Shown here one piece after another: positions 35,110-47,752 of a stretch of DNA of 64,000 nt; the first letter of the stretch is position 1, and each line of letters begins with the position of its first letter. The position numbers and the translations under genes are program-made. The stretch spans positions 1,054,001-1,118,000 of the forward strand of contig JBAJFG010000150.1 in NCBI GenBank assembly GCA_037903475.1, given 5' to 3'. A model generated the notes under the pieces. That model was not told the origin of the DNA, ran no database searches, and saw nothing but the letters and a program-made list of their open reading frames with translations. Source of the DNA: Ancylostoma caninum (taxonomy: Eukaryota > Nematoda > Chromadorea > Rhabditida > Ancylostomatidae).

Positions 35110-35720
35110 AGTTTGTGTGTTTGTTTGTGTGTTTGTGTGTGTATGTTCCGAATAGAAATCGCCGGGGATGAACCGGTCGATTTTGCAAATTTTGCACGAA
35201 AGTTCTTCAAGGACCGGAGGGGGTTTATTCTATTTTTCATCCGGGACTATCGATTGTTCTACCGATTATATCGATTTTATCGATTTTTTACTATTTTCGT
35301 CCAAGGGTCTGTGAGAACATGCCTACTAGGGTTCTTCAATATGCTAAACACGAATATGACAACCATCTTGAATGACGGTATCGATTTGTTGATTTCATCG
35401 ATTTTTCACAACCTTTGCTCTGGAATTGGTGATGACATGCCTACTGGAGTTTTTCGATGTGCTGAACACAAATGCGGCAACCACTATGCAAGGAAACATT
35501 TGTTTATTGGTTTCATCGAATTTTTAGTCAAATTTTTGAATTTTTCGCCTTTTCTTAGGGACGGGTGGGTTCGCATTCACACTCAAAGAAGCTGAACACA
35601 CATATGTCATGCATTTTCCATAAAGTTATTGCCTAAATAACTTCTTTTTTTATTTTTCTCCAATGGTTTGGTTTAGAAAAGGCTATTGGGTCCGTCAACA
35701 TGCTAATCACTGAAGTCGCG
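35110..35720 (+). repeat. Repeat block with gctgatcacgaatatgac-like words
   Basis: It begins with a TG-rich microsatellite (35115-35150) and continues with repeated words tcgattttatcgatttttt. Degenerate copies of atgctaaacacgaatatgac are at about 35341, 35460, 35592 and 35700. The same word is found in the palindrome at 37682-38193. The 217-codon frame across this block (34942-35595) is most likely repeat-derived. Confidence 0.5.
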
Positions 35721-37681
35721 AGCATCTGGAATGGATTTACCAGTGGTAGCAAATCACATCATCAGGTGTGAAATAGCCGGGGTAGTAAAATACCCAAGCC
35801 AAGCCGGCCATACCGTTCTATTTATTAAGGCTGTAGTTAGATTCAATTCTTCTTTTCCTTTTTTGCTCCTCTTCTCGCTGATTATGGTATGGGAATCCAG
35901 TGTTCTATAACTGGTAGATGCTTCTGAGCTGACGTCTCACTGTTCTCGTTAATTAGTGGGCATCTTAGGTTCAAGTGAATTAATGAATTCCCAGAATCCA
36001 TTATAGTGCCGAAGCTGACAATACACGAGAGGCTCCGAACGCAGTATGATTACCTCGTTCAAATCTGCGCAAATCTGTTCGTTGCGGCTGCGCACAAACA
36101 GTGGCTGATCCTGGGATTTAGTGGGAATCCATCAGACATTGAGCATTCGGGTTTCATGTTAATTTTTCAAAAGCGTCTGCAAAATTGCCATGCTCAGTTC
36201 TTTTTTTGACTCGAATTCATACCACGCATCTACGTTCATTGTTATGCTAATGACAAAAGTTTTTATGATTTGGGGCATACGTATGCACGGCGGTATGGCA
36301 TAAATATTGCTCATCAAATTTCACTTCGACGTAGGCGTGTCGGGACCGGGCGCCATTTTTTTTCTCCCTCTCAGACGTAAATGCTCGTAACTATCTATGA
36401 TTCGCCACTTTCTGCTCGATTTTCGCCCTTCCCATCTCGCGAAGCTGCTGTTCTTGTAGCCAAGCCAGAATTGGCATTTTCTCTAGATTCAAGATGAGTG
36501 AGCTCAATTTTCCCCCACAATTTTCAGATTACTTTCCAACAGTCTTCTCGCGCAGAATTTCTCTCCAAATAATCCGACTGGTTTGGTTACTAACACAGTC
36601 AATACGTACATAAATGGTGTGCTCGAGCATGTTTGTCTTTCCTTGCATTGAATTTTGGGCCACTGTTCCCACCATGGGAGCTTTTTGATGACCTGCTCAT
36701 GGATCATGGTTTATTGAACGCTGCAAACCGTGACTTGACAGAGCTTAGGCGTTTTAGATTTGTGGCGATGAATCTTGGCGGTAGCCTTCTCAATGGGACT
36801 TGTTTTCCTTGCGATTCTTCTCTCTGAAGAAAAATTCAGCGGCTCTTCGATTTTCGCTAATTATCGCAGAGAACTCGCTTCCACACATGCACATCTTCCC
36901 CATCCCATTGGTTTTTTCCCCTATTTTGCATTCTGAAGCAAATGAGTGCCACGCAAAAAAGCTGTCTGGGACGACTCATCCATAGAAAACCTTAAGTTGA
37001 ACAGAAGGAGTGCATCGCAGAAAGAAACTTCATATTCAAGGTTCTTGAGGTGGAATCGTTAAAGGCAGCACCCACGGAAAAATTCGTCTTTGAGATTTTG
37101 CCATTTTCTAGGGTAATCGACTACGCTGAGTCGAGAACCAATGTCAAAATACGCCAAAAGTACCGATTTCTACGGTTTTTATTATGCCCCAGATAATGCA
37201 GGTGAGAGATATTGGACGAGTGATCCGCTCATTGCGGCACCGGCCGCTATCATTGTCAATTATCATTTAATCATTTCAACACGAAATGATTAAAAATCAC
37301 ATCAAATCAGAGCATTAGCGCAAGTTAGCGCAAGCGGCCGAATTTTCGTGGCCTTAACTGCAGTTACGTAGCTGAGGCAGTGTGGGATTTCGGCATCGCA
37401 TCTCAGTGGCATCTTCTCTAGAAGCAACTTCGAGCTAATATTTGATTTTTTTGGCTTTTATAAAAAAATTGTAGAAGCACTATGACCTGCTAATAGGGCC
37501 GATCCAGACCAAAGTGCATTTTTAAGAGGAATATAGGGAATTGTGACCCATATTCTGAGTTCCCACGTTTCTGCATCTAATTTGTTCTATTATTGCTGTG
37601 AGTCGGATCAGAAGTCCAAGGCATGTCGATAACCGAACGTTGTGCGCTTAGTGAGTAACACTGGATGATTGGGCACCATTC

Positions 37682-38193
37682 CACTTGTTCTGCCCCAAAA
37701 TCTCAAGGTCAGAAATTTCTCAGAAACCTCGTCTAGTGGAGTTATTTGACATGCTGATCACGAATATGACACACATTTTGTACCGTAACCCCATTTGGGG
37801 TTACGGCGGGGTTAGGGTAAGTGGGGTATCTCACCGAATCAGCTGAATTTTGATATGCTGATCACGAATATCACATTGATTTTGCAAACTGAAAGCAATT
37901 TGAAGTTCTCCTGTGGACTGTACCTACCTCTAGCCCTACCGTAACCCTACCCCAGTGGGGTTACGGCACGAAACGAGTGTAATATTCGTGATCAGCACAT
38001 CAAATAACCCTCCTAGAGAAAAATGCAGATGATTCTGTGAGATACCGTACTTACCCTGACCCCGCCGTAACCCTACTCAAATGAGGTTACGGTACAAAAT
38101 GAGTGTGATATCCGTGGCCAGCATGTCAAATAACCCCCTCAGACGAAATTTCAGAAAAATTTTTGATTTTGTGATTTTGGGGCAGAACAAGTG
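37682..38193. mobile_element. 512-bp foldback element with internal subrepeats
   Basis: CACTTGTTCTGCCCCAAAAT opens the left end and recurs in reverse complement at the right end. Between them, gctgatcacgaatatgaca / gctgatcacgaatatcacat words occur in both orientations (about 37753, 37856, 37985, 38105). Each is accompanied by a ggggttacgg(c/t) unit such as ccgtaaccccatttgg. It is a complex inverted repeat, not a gene. Confidence 0.65.
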
Positions 38194-40614
38194 AAATAAT
38201 GCCGATGATTGTGAACTGGTGCGCTGTTGTGTTGCTTCTGGTTATAATTGTTCCTTTTACATTATTTAATGGTCTTGATCTTCACATGCAATCGTTTCCA
38301 GCTTTTTTTTTCCTGTCAAGATGTTACTAGTAGTGCTAGAGTGAACCACGAATCTTAAATAAATGAATAGATCAATACTGCTACAAGCTAGCGCGTCGTT
38401 CTAGAGTTTTTCCATATCTGTGGCTACGTACTTCACCGTAAGTTTGTTGGAGTTTTCGCTTCTCTTCACACTTGTACACGAGCACTACCTAAATTCGGTA
38501 GCAAAAATGTTTGTGGATGTTGCATTTAAAACCTTCACGAGCTGTTATTTGATGAGTAACGCTGAGATATGTAGCTTGTTTTTAATTCATGTTTTCACAC
38601 AGTCTCCATAGTTATCGCTCGTCTCTTGAGAGGAGCACACTGTAAATCGTCTGCAGTTTGACGAATAGTCCTTGTCTTCCAACAATAGGTTCTAGTGTTC
38701 TAATAATTCCCGCTAATGGCAAGTTAGAACAGTGATCTCAGACACTGATACACATATCTTAGCACACCATCCCCCTGTTCTGAGCAATATCTTCAGACAA
38801 TCTTACAAGGAAATCCAGTGTTTTTTTTTTTTGCATTATTGCAGCTTTCATATCGATATATCGGCCTCGGAAGTTTCTAAGGGCAATAGAAACTAAAAAA
38901 TAGGACGCTGTCAGCGGCCGACGCAGGGGATGCAGGAGGAGGGAGGGAATAATTAAAAACTTTGCATCAGCTTATTTTCACTTGCTGACTTCTCCTGTTA
39001 TCTTTAGATAAAAAATATCAGCTATCTAATCTTACAGTTCATATCTTTATTATTATAATTTCATATTGCGGGTCTTTGAGGTGGCGGAGGCCTCACTTTT
39101 TCCACCTCCCCCCCCCCCTTCCCCTCCTCCCGCTCACGTTTTAATGTAGCAACAATTGGATTGAAGTGCTGAATTCTGCAAAATTCATGGTAATGATTGA
39201 TTATGTAGAAGGCAGCTTTTGCTTACAGTCGGAATTTGTAGTTCCTGGCTTTTTTTTTCATGCAAATGCCATGAGGAAAGATCATTGCAGGAAGGATTAC
39301 CAGAGATAAAGCTTATTTGACGCTTAAAGGCACAGTCCAATCTCAGAATGTTTCGTCGTTTTCATATGAAAAGAATCTCCAGGAGCGCCTCAACGTAATG
39401 GTATATGTGGTCCCGAGCAATACGGCCGAGAAAAGCCGTTTTCAAGCCCCAATTTTCGAGGAGACTGTGCGCGGAGCCGAGGGGCAGGGCAAAGGCAATG
39501 TATGAATAATTCACTCTCGGAAGCACACCGTGGTTTATTTAGCCTTATTTTTTAAATTTCTTTAAGATAAATCCGTTTTCTCGCGAGAGTTCCTCATCCA
39601 CTCTCTATCGAAAAAAAACTGTGCTCCATGCGTGACGAGCAGAGGAGTACATAAGGTGAAAACCCTGTTACTTCGCAATGGCTCCGCCCACAGGCTCCTC
39701 AATAATTAGGTTTGAAAAACAAGTTTTTTTTTCGGCAGTTTTTTGTGGAATCACACATAGCACTCTGATCAGCATCTATTGGAGATTCTTTGGCGATTTT
39801 GGCGGAAATCTCACGAACGATTCCGAGGTCGGATGATGCTCTTGAGAACAACTGGAAAAGAAACCGTGTCGACCTGAATATTATGAAGCTTTCCATTGTC
39901 AAAAGTAAGTTATCCCACTAAGGCTCTCTGAACTGAAGCTTTTATCAGTTAACCCCGTGTATTAGTCAGTGAGAGTAGTTTACATATAGCCGTATGAAGG
40001 TTGACGACTCTCACGGTGTTTGAAATTTCCGAAACTTAAATTTGAGCAGGAAATTGTGGAATAAAGGAAGGAAGAAGTGAATATATCAGTTAGATGCAGT
40101 ATTAGAGCTGTAATTCTGCGTTGGATTCTGCGTGTTTCACCAAACTCGTGACTTTCGAAGTCATCTCCCTCAGTTCTATACTATTCGCGTTTGTGATCTT
40201 CCATTCTATTAATTCTGAAACTGCACAACATTGTCAATGAATTCTTCTTTTGGAACAAGAGAACTTACCCACTTCTTCTTGCTACAAGCTATAAGAAACT
40301 GGACGATGTAGTTTCTCCTGGGAAACTGCAAAACGAGTTCATTTTCTTTATCTTCTGTGCAAAGTTCTTTTCAAATGAAAAAGAAAACTTCAAGCAGTGT
40401 TTACTCCGATTTCTCAGAAATAAGCCATTTCAATTCTGAGACGCAGAAAAGTCCATTCATTCGCATTGCTTTTCCAAAGTATTAATGTTAGCGCATAGTA
40501 CATTTCTCGTACATCATGGAACGAATTAATTCCTTCCTTCGAGCTTCCATTCAACAAAGACGTCTGGCCAGCACAGAATTTCGACAGCTGATCATCCTCG
40601 ACTCACGATTAAGA

Positions 40615-40680
40615 AAAGATACATATAGATAGATATATAGATATAGATACATATAGATAGATACAGATATCAGAAGATAC
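40615..40680 (+). repeat. (GATA)n-like microsatellite
   Basis: Interrupted gatacatatagatagatata units. Confidence 0.85.
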
Positions 40681-40765
40681 ATACTACCCTTCAGAAGAAA
40701 TGTAGAGGGGTGGTTTCATCTACCTTGCTTGCATGTCACGTAAGCTGAAGCTCTGTTTTTGTTCA

Positions 40766-40830
40766 TTCACTCATTCATTCATTCATTCATTCATTCATTC
40801 ATTCATTCATTCATTCATTCATTCATCCTT
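40766..40830 (+). repeat. (ATTC)n microsatellite
   Basis: About 14 uninterrupted attc units. A (gata)n block, 40615-40680, lies just upstream. Confidence 0.95.
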
Positions 40831-41168
40831 TCATTCACTTTCATTTTCGAACTGTTGAGCCTCCAGTGAAATTCCTTGATAATTATTTCGCATTTTTACC
40901 CGCTCACTCAATCTCGGCACGAACATGCATTACCAATCAGGCTCTAATGGCCACCTTCAACAAAATTTCTCGAAAACGCCTCCTTTCAGTTTTCGTGTGA
41001 TATTTTAGGCTGCTATGGGCTGTTCCAGGAAAACCGCTCACCTGTGCTAGAGATCACTGGTGGTGGGATCTTCGATTTTCTTACAAAGTACTTACTCGTC
41101 CCATTTAGGTTTAGCTAGTGTCACGAATGGAAATTCGTTATTTTAAGATTTTCCCTCTTTCACTTGCA

Positions 41169-41421
41169 GTTCAGACTATTTTGGGCAAAATGCAACAGTG
41201 TTTCTTCAGGATTTCTGAGTTTTATAGTTATGTCAGACGTTTTTCACGGACGTAGCGACTCATTTCCTGTCAATCAAAAACACCTATTCAGAACATACTC
41301 TTTTCTTCAGTATACTATATGGTTCCCAGATAAAATTCCTTGTTTTTCCATGTCTAAGGATACAGCAAGTGAATATTTGTCCACGCTTGGCACACTTCTC
41401 GTAGTAACCAAGATTAAGTAG
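41169..41421 (+). CDS. Exon-like frame after a good acceptor, function unknown
   Basis: The acceptor ctctttcacttgcag ends at 41168. A frame beginning FRLFWAKCNSVSSGFLSFIV stays open for 84 codons to a TAG at 41419-41421, ending ...STLGTLLVVTKIK. It contains SFPVNQKHLFRTYSFLQYTI, with a residue mix typical of real protein. There is a possible in-frame donor (CTC|GTAGTA) near the end. No AATAAA follows within 200 bases and no partner exon was found, so this is only a candidate terminal or internal exon. Confidence 0.22.
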
Positions 41422-42186
41422 AGGGCCTGCCGTCCATCAAACATCAGTGTACTTTTGACAGACTATAGGATCCTACCGCGCTTGCGTCGGCATGAGCAAA
41501 ACACTTGACACCACTTCACTTTAGGGGATCTAAAATCTTTAGAAGAAATTGCTGGTACGTTTTGTAGGCGGCTATTTGACACAAATTTCATTACTTCTCT
41601 GTAAAGTAACTACTTCTTGCAGAGTTACACAGTAGGTGTACTGTGAACGCTGTATCTCTTGGGATCTTCTCATCGCCACATTGGTTGTTCCATAACAGTG
41701 TTAGCGATTCTTCAAATTACCCCGCAAGAAAATGTCATTTGCTTTCTCAAACTGACAATTTTACCAATATCCCAGCAGAAGTCCCAGCGTTGCTCCAAGA
41801 AAATGGTGCTATGGTAGGCGTGAAAGCGATGTTCTTGAAATGAAACAGTAAGAACTCGTGCCTAATATTCCATTTACGCAGAATTTCAGTAGATTCCATG
41901 AGATGTCATGCTACCGTAACTCTATAAAGATGTGTTTACGGTACATAGCAGATGCAATCCTCAGGTGACCAATTAGTTCGCTTACGCCGAGTTCCAAGTT
42001 AAAAAAAACGTCCAGAAGTCGTTGGGTCCCCCGGTTTGGGAATATGTCGAAGATTTTTCTTCAGCGCTCATCTTTTCCCCTCTTTCATTCCTTTACTTTA
42101 TCTGTTTATGAAATGAGACATTCGGAAGTATAAAAAAATCGGTAGCAATCCATGTTCAGAGGGAAACCTCAAACGTTCACCAAATA

Positions 42187-42452
42187 CAGTGAGCGTCGAT
42201 GGAAGTGCATTTTGAGAAGTACTTGAGTAGTACGCGGCGCGGCCACACTGCTCCCGCTAGAATCCTCTCCGCGACAGCAAACCGTGGTGTTTTCTTTACA
42301 GTCAGTTTTCGTGATCATTAATATGAAAAATGATGAAAAACTACCAAGAAAACCCTGATTTGCCACTACAGCACCAAGTCCTGCGCGAGCGCCGCGGCCG
42401 CGCAGCGCAATTTCCTCATCCACGTAGGGCGCACCGCCATCGACGTTCACTG
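42187..42452. mobile_element. Candidate 266-bp TIR element
   Basis: cagtgagcgtcgatggaagt at the left matches, in reverse complement, cagtgaacgtcgatggcggt at the right. Inner GC-rich parts (gcggcgcggcc / gcgccgcggccg) are also complementary. The 134-codon minus frame 42573-42169 crosses it and is probably not coding. Confidence 0.45.
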
Positions 42453-42459
42453 CGAATGT

Positions 42460-44980
42460 GAAATTTTGTTTTTTGTCTGATGTTTCTAGTAGGCTGATAA
42501 ATTTCGAGAAGGTACCCAGGCCCACCCATTGTATGTACCTGTTTGAAGAAACCATATCATTCTTCCACTTCACCTGAGCGTGAAATGAGTACTAGATTAT
42601 GTAAGCACTTAGACCGAAGCTTCAGTTCAAATCGCACTTTCAGTCTGTAGCTTTCAAACAATGCCTGTCAAGGCGATCTTTGCTGGTGAAGACGGAATTG
42701 GTGTTGGAATGATAATGGTTTATCAAAATTTTAAGCCCCTTCATACGTCGTAGCGTGGGTTTGTGTCACTAAGCCGTGCAATTCGCGCCCATTGTCTGCT
42801 TCCTTGTTTCGTGTCTTTGCTCGCCGAACAACTTTTAGTCGCCGTTGATTGCATGACACTTTTTGTACCTTGCACTTGACCTTAATCTCGAAATCAAGTC
42901 TGGTGACGGGTGATGCGACCGTGCGTGACTTTCAAACCATAATGCAACCATAATGCTTAGTACCACGCTTACTACTACAAATGGTTGCTGAAGATACCAA
43001 CTTCATTGCTACCACACACTCTCGGTTTCTCCTCTGTACAGAATAGCTGGTCCATGGTTCAATAAATCTCACAATTTTTGCGCCAAATATCTTCGCAAAA
43101 GGGCAATGATTTCTTCTCGAGCTGGCATATTCTCACAATCTGAGCGCAGGCTGATTCCTGAACGATTCTGAGCACTGCCAAAAAAATGCTTTCTTTCATT
43201 CATTTGGTTCCGTTTTTCTCTAACTTCTAGTCGCCAATCTGGCACTGGGTACTCATATTGTGAGGGAGGGAGACTTTATTTTTGTTTATCGATTTTCTCT
43301 GCCTTCTCCTTTTTTTAGTTCTTCTCTCATCGTTGTTATAGCGATGCCACTTTTGACTAAAGCAACGCTACATTTTTTGACAAAAATTGCGCCGTGCTCT
43401 GCAGATCATATTTCCCAAAAATATTCTTGAGGAGGTATGGCTCATTTGCCGTTCAGGTCAGCTCGAAGAAACCGATTGAGACAAAAAGAGTGATAATGAG
43501 ATCTCAGGATACTGCTGTAGTATGAGTCTCTGCACATTATCATTATTCTTCTTTTCATCTGATGGAAGTCCCCTTGTTAAGACATAAAACTATCTCATGC
43601 TATTCCTCACTTGGGAGTTCAGTGACTCGAGAAAACGCGTGCTACCGTTCGCTGGGATCGTTGGCTTTCTCGAAGCTTCGTCGCGCTTTTCCCTAGAAAT
43701 TCAGGAGTCAAATAGTATTGCGAGTTTTTCTTTGGGAATGGAGCTATGTTTAATTTTTATGCATATGCACTGATTTGGGCTTAAATAAATTCTGCAGCGT
43801 TATCCAGATTTGGTAACAATTGTGGCTGTCGACCGATTATCGGCTGAACTATTGCAGCCGTTCATGCCCTCGTAATCGGTCAAAATCAGTTTTTGTGTCT
43901 ACCACCGTTCTTTAAATATGCATCACTATGCATCACTCATCATCACTAGAACTGGGACTAGAACTCGGTTTTTTTCGTTGTAGACACTGAGATGCATTAA
44001 GTAGAGCACTTGAGTAGCGAAATGCGCCAACAACAACTTGCAACTTAGCGGCACCAGAATTCTGGTAGCATTCTTTGTTAGATTTGAATACTTCCTGTGA
44101 GGAACACCTCTTCTATACACCTATTCTGAATAATAATAATCTGAACTTGGTATCTACATAGGTATGGGATGTGTGCAATCATTAAAATAACCTCTACTGT
44201 AACTGGCTACCACCTCCGGAAGGCGTTCTAGCAGAGACTACACTACATCATCGCCATCCAGACTAAAATATGTACTTGAAGCATAGGAAGTAGCATAAGG
44301 TATAGGCTTCAAATACTGTAGTTTACAGATAACTACACACGGAAAACGGCAAATGACAACCACTAAACCTATATCATTGCAAAACTAATCACATACTATT
44401 GAGGAGGTGCAGTTTATTCAAAAGAATTGCAGACCTGCGAAGAAGAAAAAGAAGATTGGTTAATATTGCCACGCGACAAAAACAGTCCGCGACATACTTT
44501 GTCGCCGTTCGCGCCGCTCGCTGGGCTCGCGCTGTGTGGCAGCCACGTGTGTGATGACGTGGGCGACTCGTTTTGTGGCAAAACTCTGAGCAGGGATTAA
44601 GAGTCCACTCGTCCGTAATAGAGGCATCCATGATAATCGTACGATTCCTCAATTTTTTTTGATAGAAACGGGAAGCTACAAGTTTGCTCTTCTAAAATTC
44701 TCTGTTTCGTGACAAGTGAAACTCAAAATTTGAACTCGAAATGGAAATGTCTTTAGAGCCGCGCTCTGTAGAACTATGGCTCCTGGAGCAATCTCCAGCG
44801 TTTTAACTAGTCCAGCTGTTTTTTCTTCGCCTCAGTTCGTTTCAGTGTATTATGAGATGATTGTACCAAACATTCTGCCACTTTTAATAGTGCATTAATG
44901 TGTATGTAGTTCATATTATACTGCACTATATATTTTAACACCTAGTGTACTTTTATGTGCAGTTTATTATTGCATGCCGT
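42460..44980. other. No supported gene
   Basis: AT-rich with short frames only. A GC-rich patch at 44490-44560 (gttcgcgccgctcgctgggc) gives an 87-codon minus frame that looks non-coding. Confidence 0.45.
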
Positions 44981-44988
44981 GTAACGTA

Positions 44989-45165
44989 CAGTCCTTGTCG
45001 AAAAGATAGACGGATTGCACGTGTGGTTTCATGTCGTCGCGGCCGCAGAATCGCGTTGAGACCTACTGCACCCTCTCCCTGGAGCATGCTCTCTCCACAT
45101 CCATCGTTCGGGTCCCACCGCGTTTCCGCAGTCACGGAGTCCGTCTATCTTTTCGACAAGGACTG
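44989..45165. mobile_element. Tc1-like MITE, 177 bp
   Basis: TA|CAGTCCTTGTCGAAAAGATA at the left and its reverse complement ...TATCTTTTCGACAAGGACTG|TA at the right form near-perfect inverted repeats of at least 26 bases. Known Tc1 ends begin CAGTGCTGGCCAAAAAGATA, so the family link is strong. The GC-rich 120-bp interior has no ORF of note. Confidence 0.85.
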
Positions 45166-45343
45166 TATATTGTTCACCCCACATATTAATCTCTTTATTT
45201 AATTATTTGTCATGCAATTGAACAGGAATGTGTGCAAAAAACCGATATGTATTAGCTAGGTGTACCTGAGTATGAAGCAGTACATTATGGCAACAACGGA
45301 TAATCGGATCTTCCTCTTTTTAGATCGGATCTTCCTCTTTTAG

Positions 45344-45396
45344 TAGTAGTAATAACAAAAAGTAATATTACATATTACTTTTTGTTATTACTACTA
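45344..45396. repeat. Perfect 24-bp hairpin
   Basis: tagtagtaataacaaaaagt plus aata pairs exactly with its reverse complement around a five-base loop. A direct duplication of cggatcttcctcttttt lies immediately upstream (45305-45340). Confidence 0.7.
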
Positions 45397-46449
45397 TGTG
45401 CTAAAAGCTGTCCATATTTTCATAATTTCTCCTCAAAAATAACAAGTAACAAGGGGTAGCAAAAGCAAGCTTTTCTTGGCTAAAGCCAAATCATCTCATA
45501 AAAGACATTTCTTTACCTATAGAGCAGGACTTGAGTATGCCAAATTACTTAAGTTAACACCATCTATTGGTAATATGTCCACTCACGTTAATTTCTAAAT
45601 ATCACCACCTCCAGGTTATGGGTGTCATATCTGTTTACCCATGCTCTTAATTTTTTTTTAATTTTTGCTCTTTTTTTCTCCGGTGCGTTGGTTGTGTCCG
45701 TTTCTTCTTTTTTTTTGTTTTGTCCACAATTCATGTGCCTTGCACGTGCAATAAATGTTAAATGTTAAATCATCTCGAGTAATTATCCATCCTTTCCTCT
45801 CTCGTTTATTAAGCCTGTTCTGAATAGCTCCATAATTACCTGAGGAGCATGCATCAGTAGGATTACCCAGGGTAATCGTTTTAACAGCACACAACTATAG
45901 TCATCGTTAAAACGGTCTGTCCACATTTGTCCTGGGTTGTCTCAGTGATGCAAGGGGCAGAGGAGGCTCGAACTCTCGGTCCCAATCCCGATAGGGTGGA
46001 AACGAGTCATCCTGTTATAGAATAACGAACGACATTGTGAAACTTTGTCCCCGTGTCTGCCAGCCTTCGCTAGGGATTACTGTTCTTCGGTCTGAATGAC
46101 GTTTTTTCTACGCAAAACACTAATGGTGTACCAGTCCAGAGGAGATTACCATTTGTAAAGGCAATTCAGCGCGATAAGCGGTTTAGCTCATAGTGTGTTG
46201 GCTGTGCTTAGCCTACATAGTTCCGGTTAGTGTAATCTCTTATTTATTTATATATTATGTTTCCCACCCAATCCTTAAATCCATTTTGTATTTACTTTGA
46301 TAAAAACTTACTTCTAAAACTTCTAAAACCAATCTGCTGGTGACATCACATCTAAATCTCCTTATTTTCTGGATAGAGCTTGAGCCCTAGAAAACTTTAT
46401 TCTTTCACAGCCTCATGACATCCACTTCTCTATCATAACAGAAACAGCT

Positions 46450-46699
46450 TCACCTCTTTCGAACCAAAAACAATGAAGTGGTTTTATGGAAGCTCCTTGA
46501 AAACTCTCCTATGAAAAGTACATACCTCTCAATCATGGGGCCAATGTAGGACATACATATCACGTGAACGTCTGTGACAGTGCTGGATGGATGTGTGACT
46601 AATAGCTTCCACTGAGCTGTTTTTCCACATAAGACATACGAATGCTTTTGTAGGAACTGTTTGTTCTTTGGACAATAACCTGTGGAATTGCCAAGATCT
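46450..46699 (-). CDS. Terminal exon of an unidentified minus-strand gene
   Basis: On the minus strand a textbook acceptor (atttctgttccag) precedes base 46699. One frame then stays open for 82 codons, beginning DLGNSTGYCPKNKQFLQKHS, with Cys residues at about positions 8, 23 and 45 of the exon and a central stretch ...VTDVHVICMSYIGPMIER. The frame stops at 46450, and an AATAAA poly(A) signal follows on the same strand at 46401-46396, about 50 bases on. A good in-frame donor (AG|GTATGT) lies at 46526/46525, so the exon could instead be 174 bases long with a further exon downstream; the codons after it give a basic tail ending ...LVRKR. Incoming phase is 2. Upstream exons were not found, and the decayed frame at 47753-48377 on the same strand is not demonstrably connected. 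The cysteine content suggests a secreted or extracellular protein, but that is inference only. Confidence 0.45.
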
Positions 46700-47117
46700 C
46701 TGGAACAGAAATGGTATAGCAATTAGGAAAAAAGTAATAGAAATGGATCCATTCGATTGAATCATATCGAAGACATGGGAAAATTTGTCGAATCCGCTAT
46801 GATGCCGCTGCTTTACTCATGGAACACCCTGGCAACGCTTCTCTTAGTTAAATTTCTAGTGTCATATCAAGTTACATTCTTCCACGTTACTCATCCTTTG
46901 ATGTATTTTCATCATAAAATGTTCAAAATCTCTTGGACTCGTATCAGCAACCGACCAGTAACAGCAGGCTTTCGTCGAGCAACAATATCTTCGCAGAATA
47001 CTACAATTCTTCATCAGAGTTCTGTTTATGGAACAAGAAAGTTCATAAATTTATTGCTTCGTCTTCCAGTGGTTAATGTGAAACTCGTTTGCCTGTTTCT
47101 TTTCGATTATTTTTCAG

Positions 47118-47423
47118 ACCAGCAACTACTTGTGATTCAGTTACGACTGCCATTAAAGAACTGTTCTACTGTTCGCCCGTGACCTATGATTTCAATCACT
47201 GCTTAGTAGTAAGAAAGTGGCATCGTTAACTTGTTGTCTTCAGAACTACGCCCTTCTTGGACTCACAGAAGAAACCTTTGACAGAACCAATCCTCTTGCA
47301 TCACTCGCTGATTCGTTTTCTTCACTCACCTCTATTCGTCTGCTCTCTGCTTCTGCCCACTTGAATTTTTTCTCGGTTTCTAATGCGTTTAAAAACTATT
47401 TTTTCGCCTTAAAAACCAAGTAG
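47118..47423 (+). CDS. Two candidate exons of an unidentified plus-strand gene
   Basis: The acceptor ttatttttcag precedes 47118. One frame reads PATTCDSVTTAIKELFYCSP and continues to ...YDFNHCLV at 47208, where a strong donor GTAAGA follows. A second acceptor (gttgtcttcag) precedes 47244, and the same phase continues NYALLGLTEETFDRTNPLAS to a stop at 47423. The implied intron (47209-47243) is only 35 bases, shorter than expected, so the pairing may be wrong even if either exon is right. The alternative frame through the first exon belongs to a 141-codon open frame (46757-47182) that ends ...KNCSTVRP. Three cysteines in the first exon suggest an extracellular protein, but nothing identifies a family. 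No neighbouring exon with a matching phase was found upstream. Confidence 0.28.
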
Positions 47424-47752
47424 CTGAGATTTTTCACTCCTTTTTTTTGAAAAATGCGAAGAAATTAAAAGTTTGACAAGGAAGTCAAGACCTTCTTAGA
47501 CCGCAGAAATCTCACACATCACTACGCCTTGCGCTCCTCTAGTTGCTTAATTACCAATAGAGTACATAATTTCAGTAATTTAATTTCTACCACTTGCAGC
47601 AGCCCTTTTTATTTCTCGTTCCATTCCCCTTTGGTGGTCATTATGTTGCAGTTCCAGCTCAGAGAAAATGAATGGATAGTTGAGTTAGAACTAGATTAAA
47701 TCTTCATCCTATAGTCTTCATCCTATAATACGCACATATCAATTGTTTTGTA

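Larger units (their letters stand above)
38200..41160. other. No supported gene; possible TTAA-element fragment at 39326
   Basis: cttaaaggcacagtccaatc at 39326 and gttaaaggcagcacccacgg at 37065 each begin at a TTAA followed by AGGCA, like the termini of the 460-bp TTAA foldback, but no opposite ends were found. Otherwise only microsatellites and short frames. Confidence 0.35.

Noticed and set aside
34942..35595. 217-codon plus-strand frame
   Set aside because: Runs through a TG microsatellite and the gctgatcacgaatatgac repeat block; the residues are mostly repeat translations.
45344..45396. microRNA precursor
   Set aside because: The stem is too perfect and too short, with a five-base loop and no flanking lower stem.
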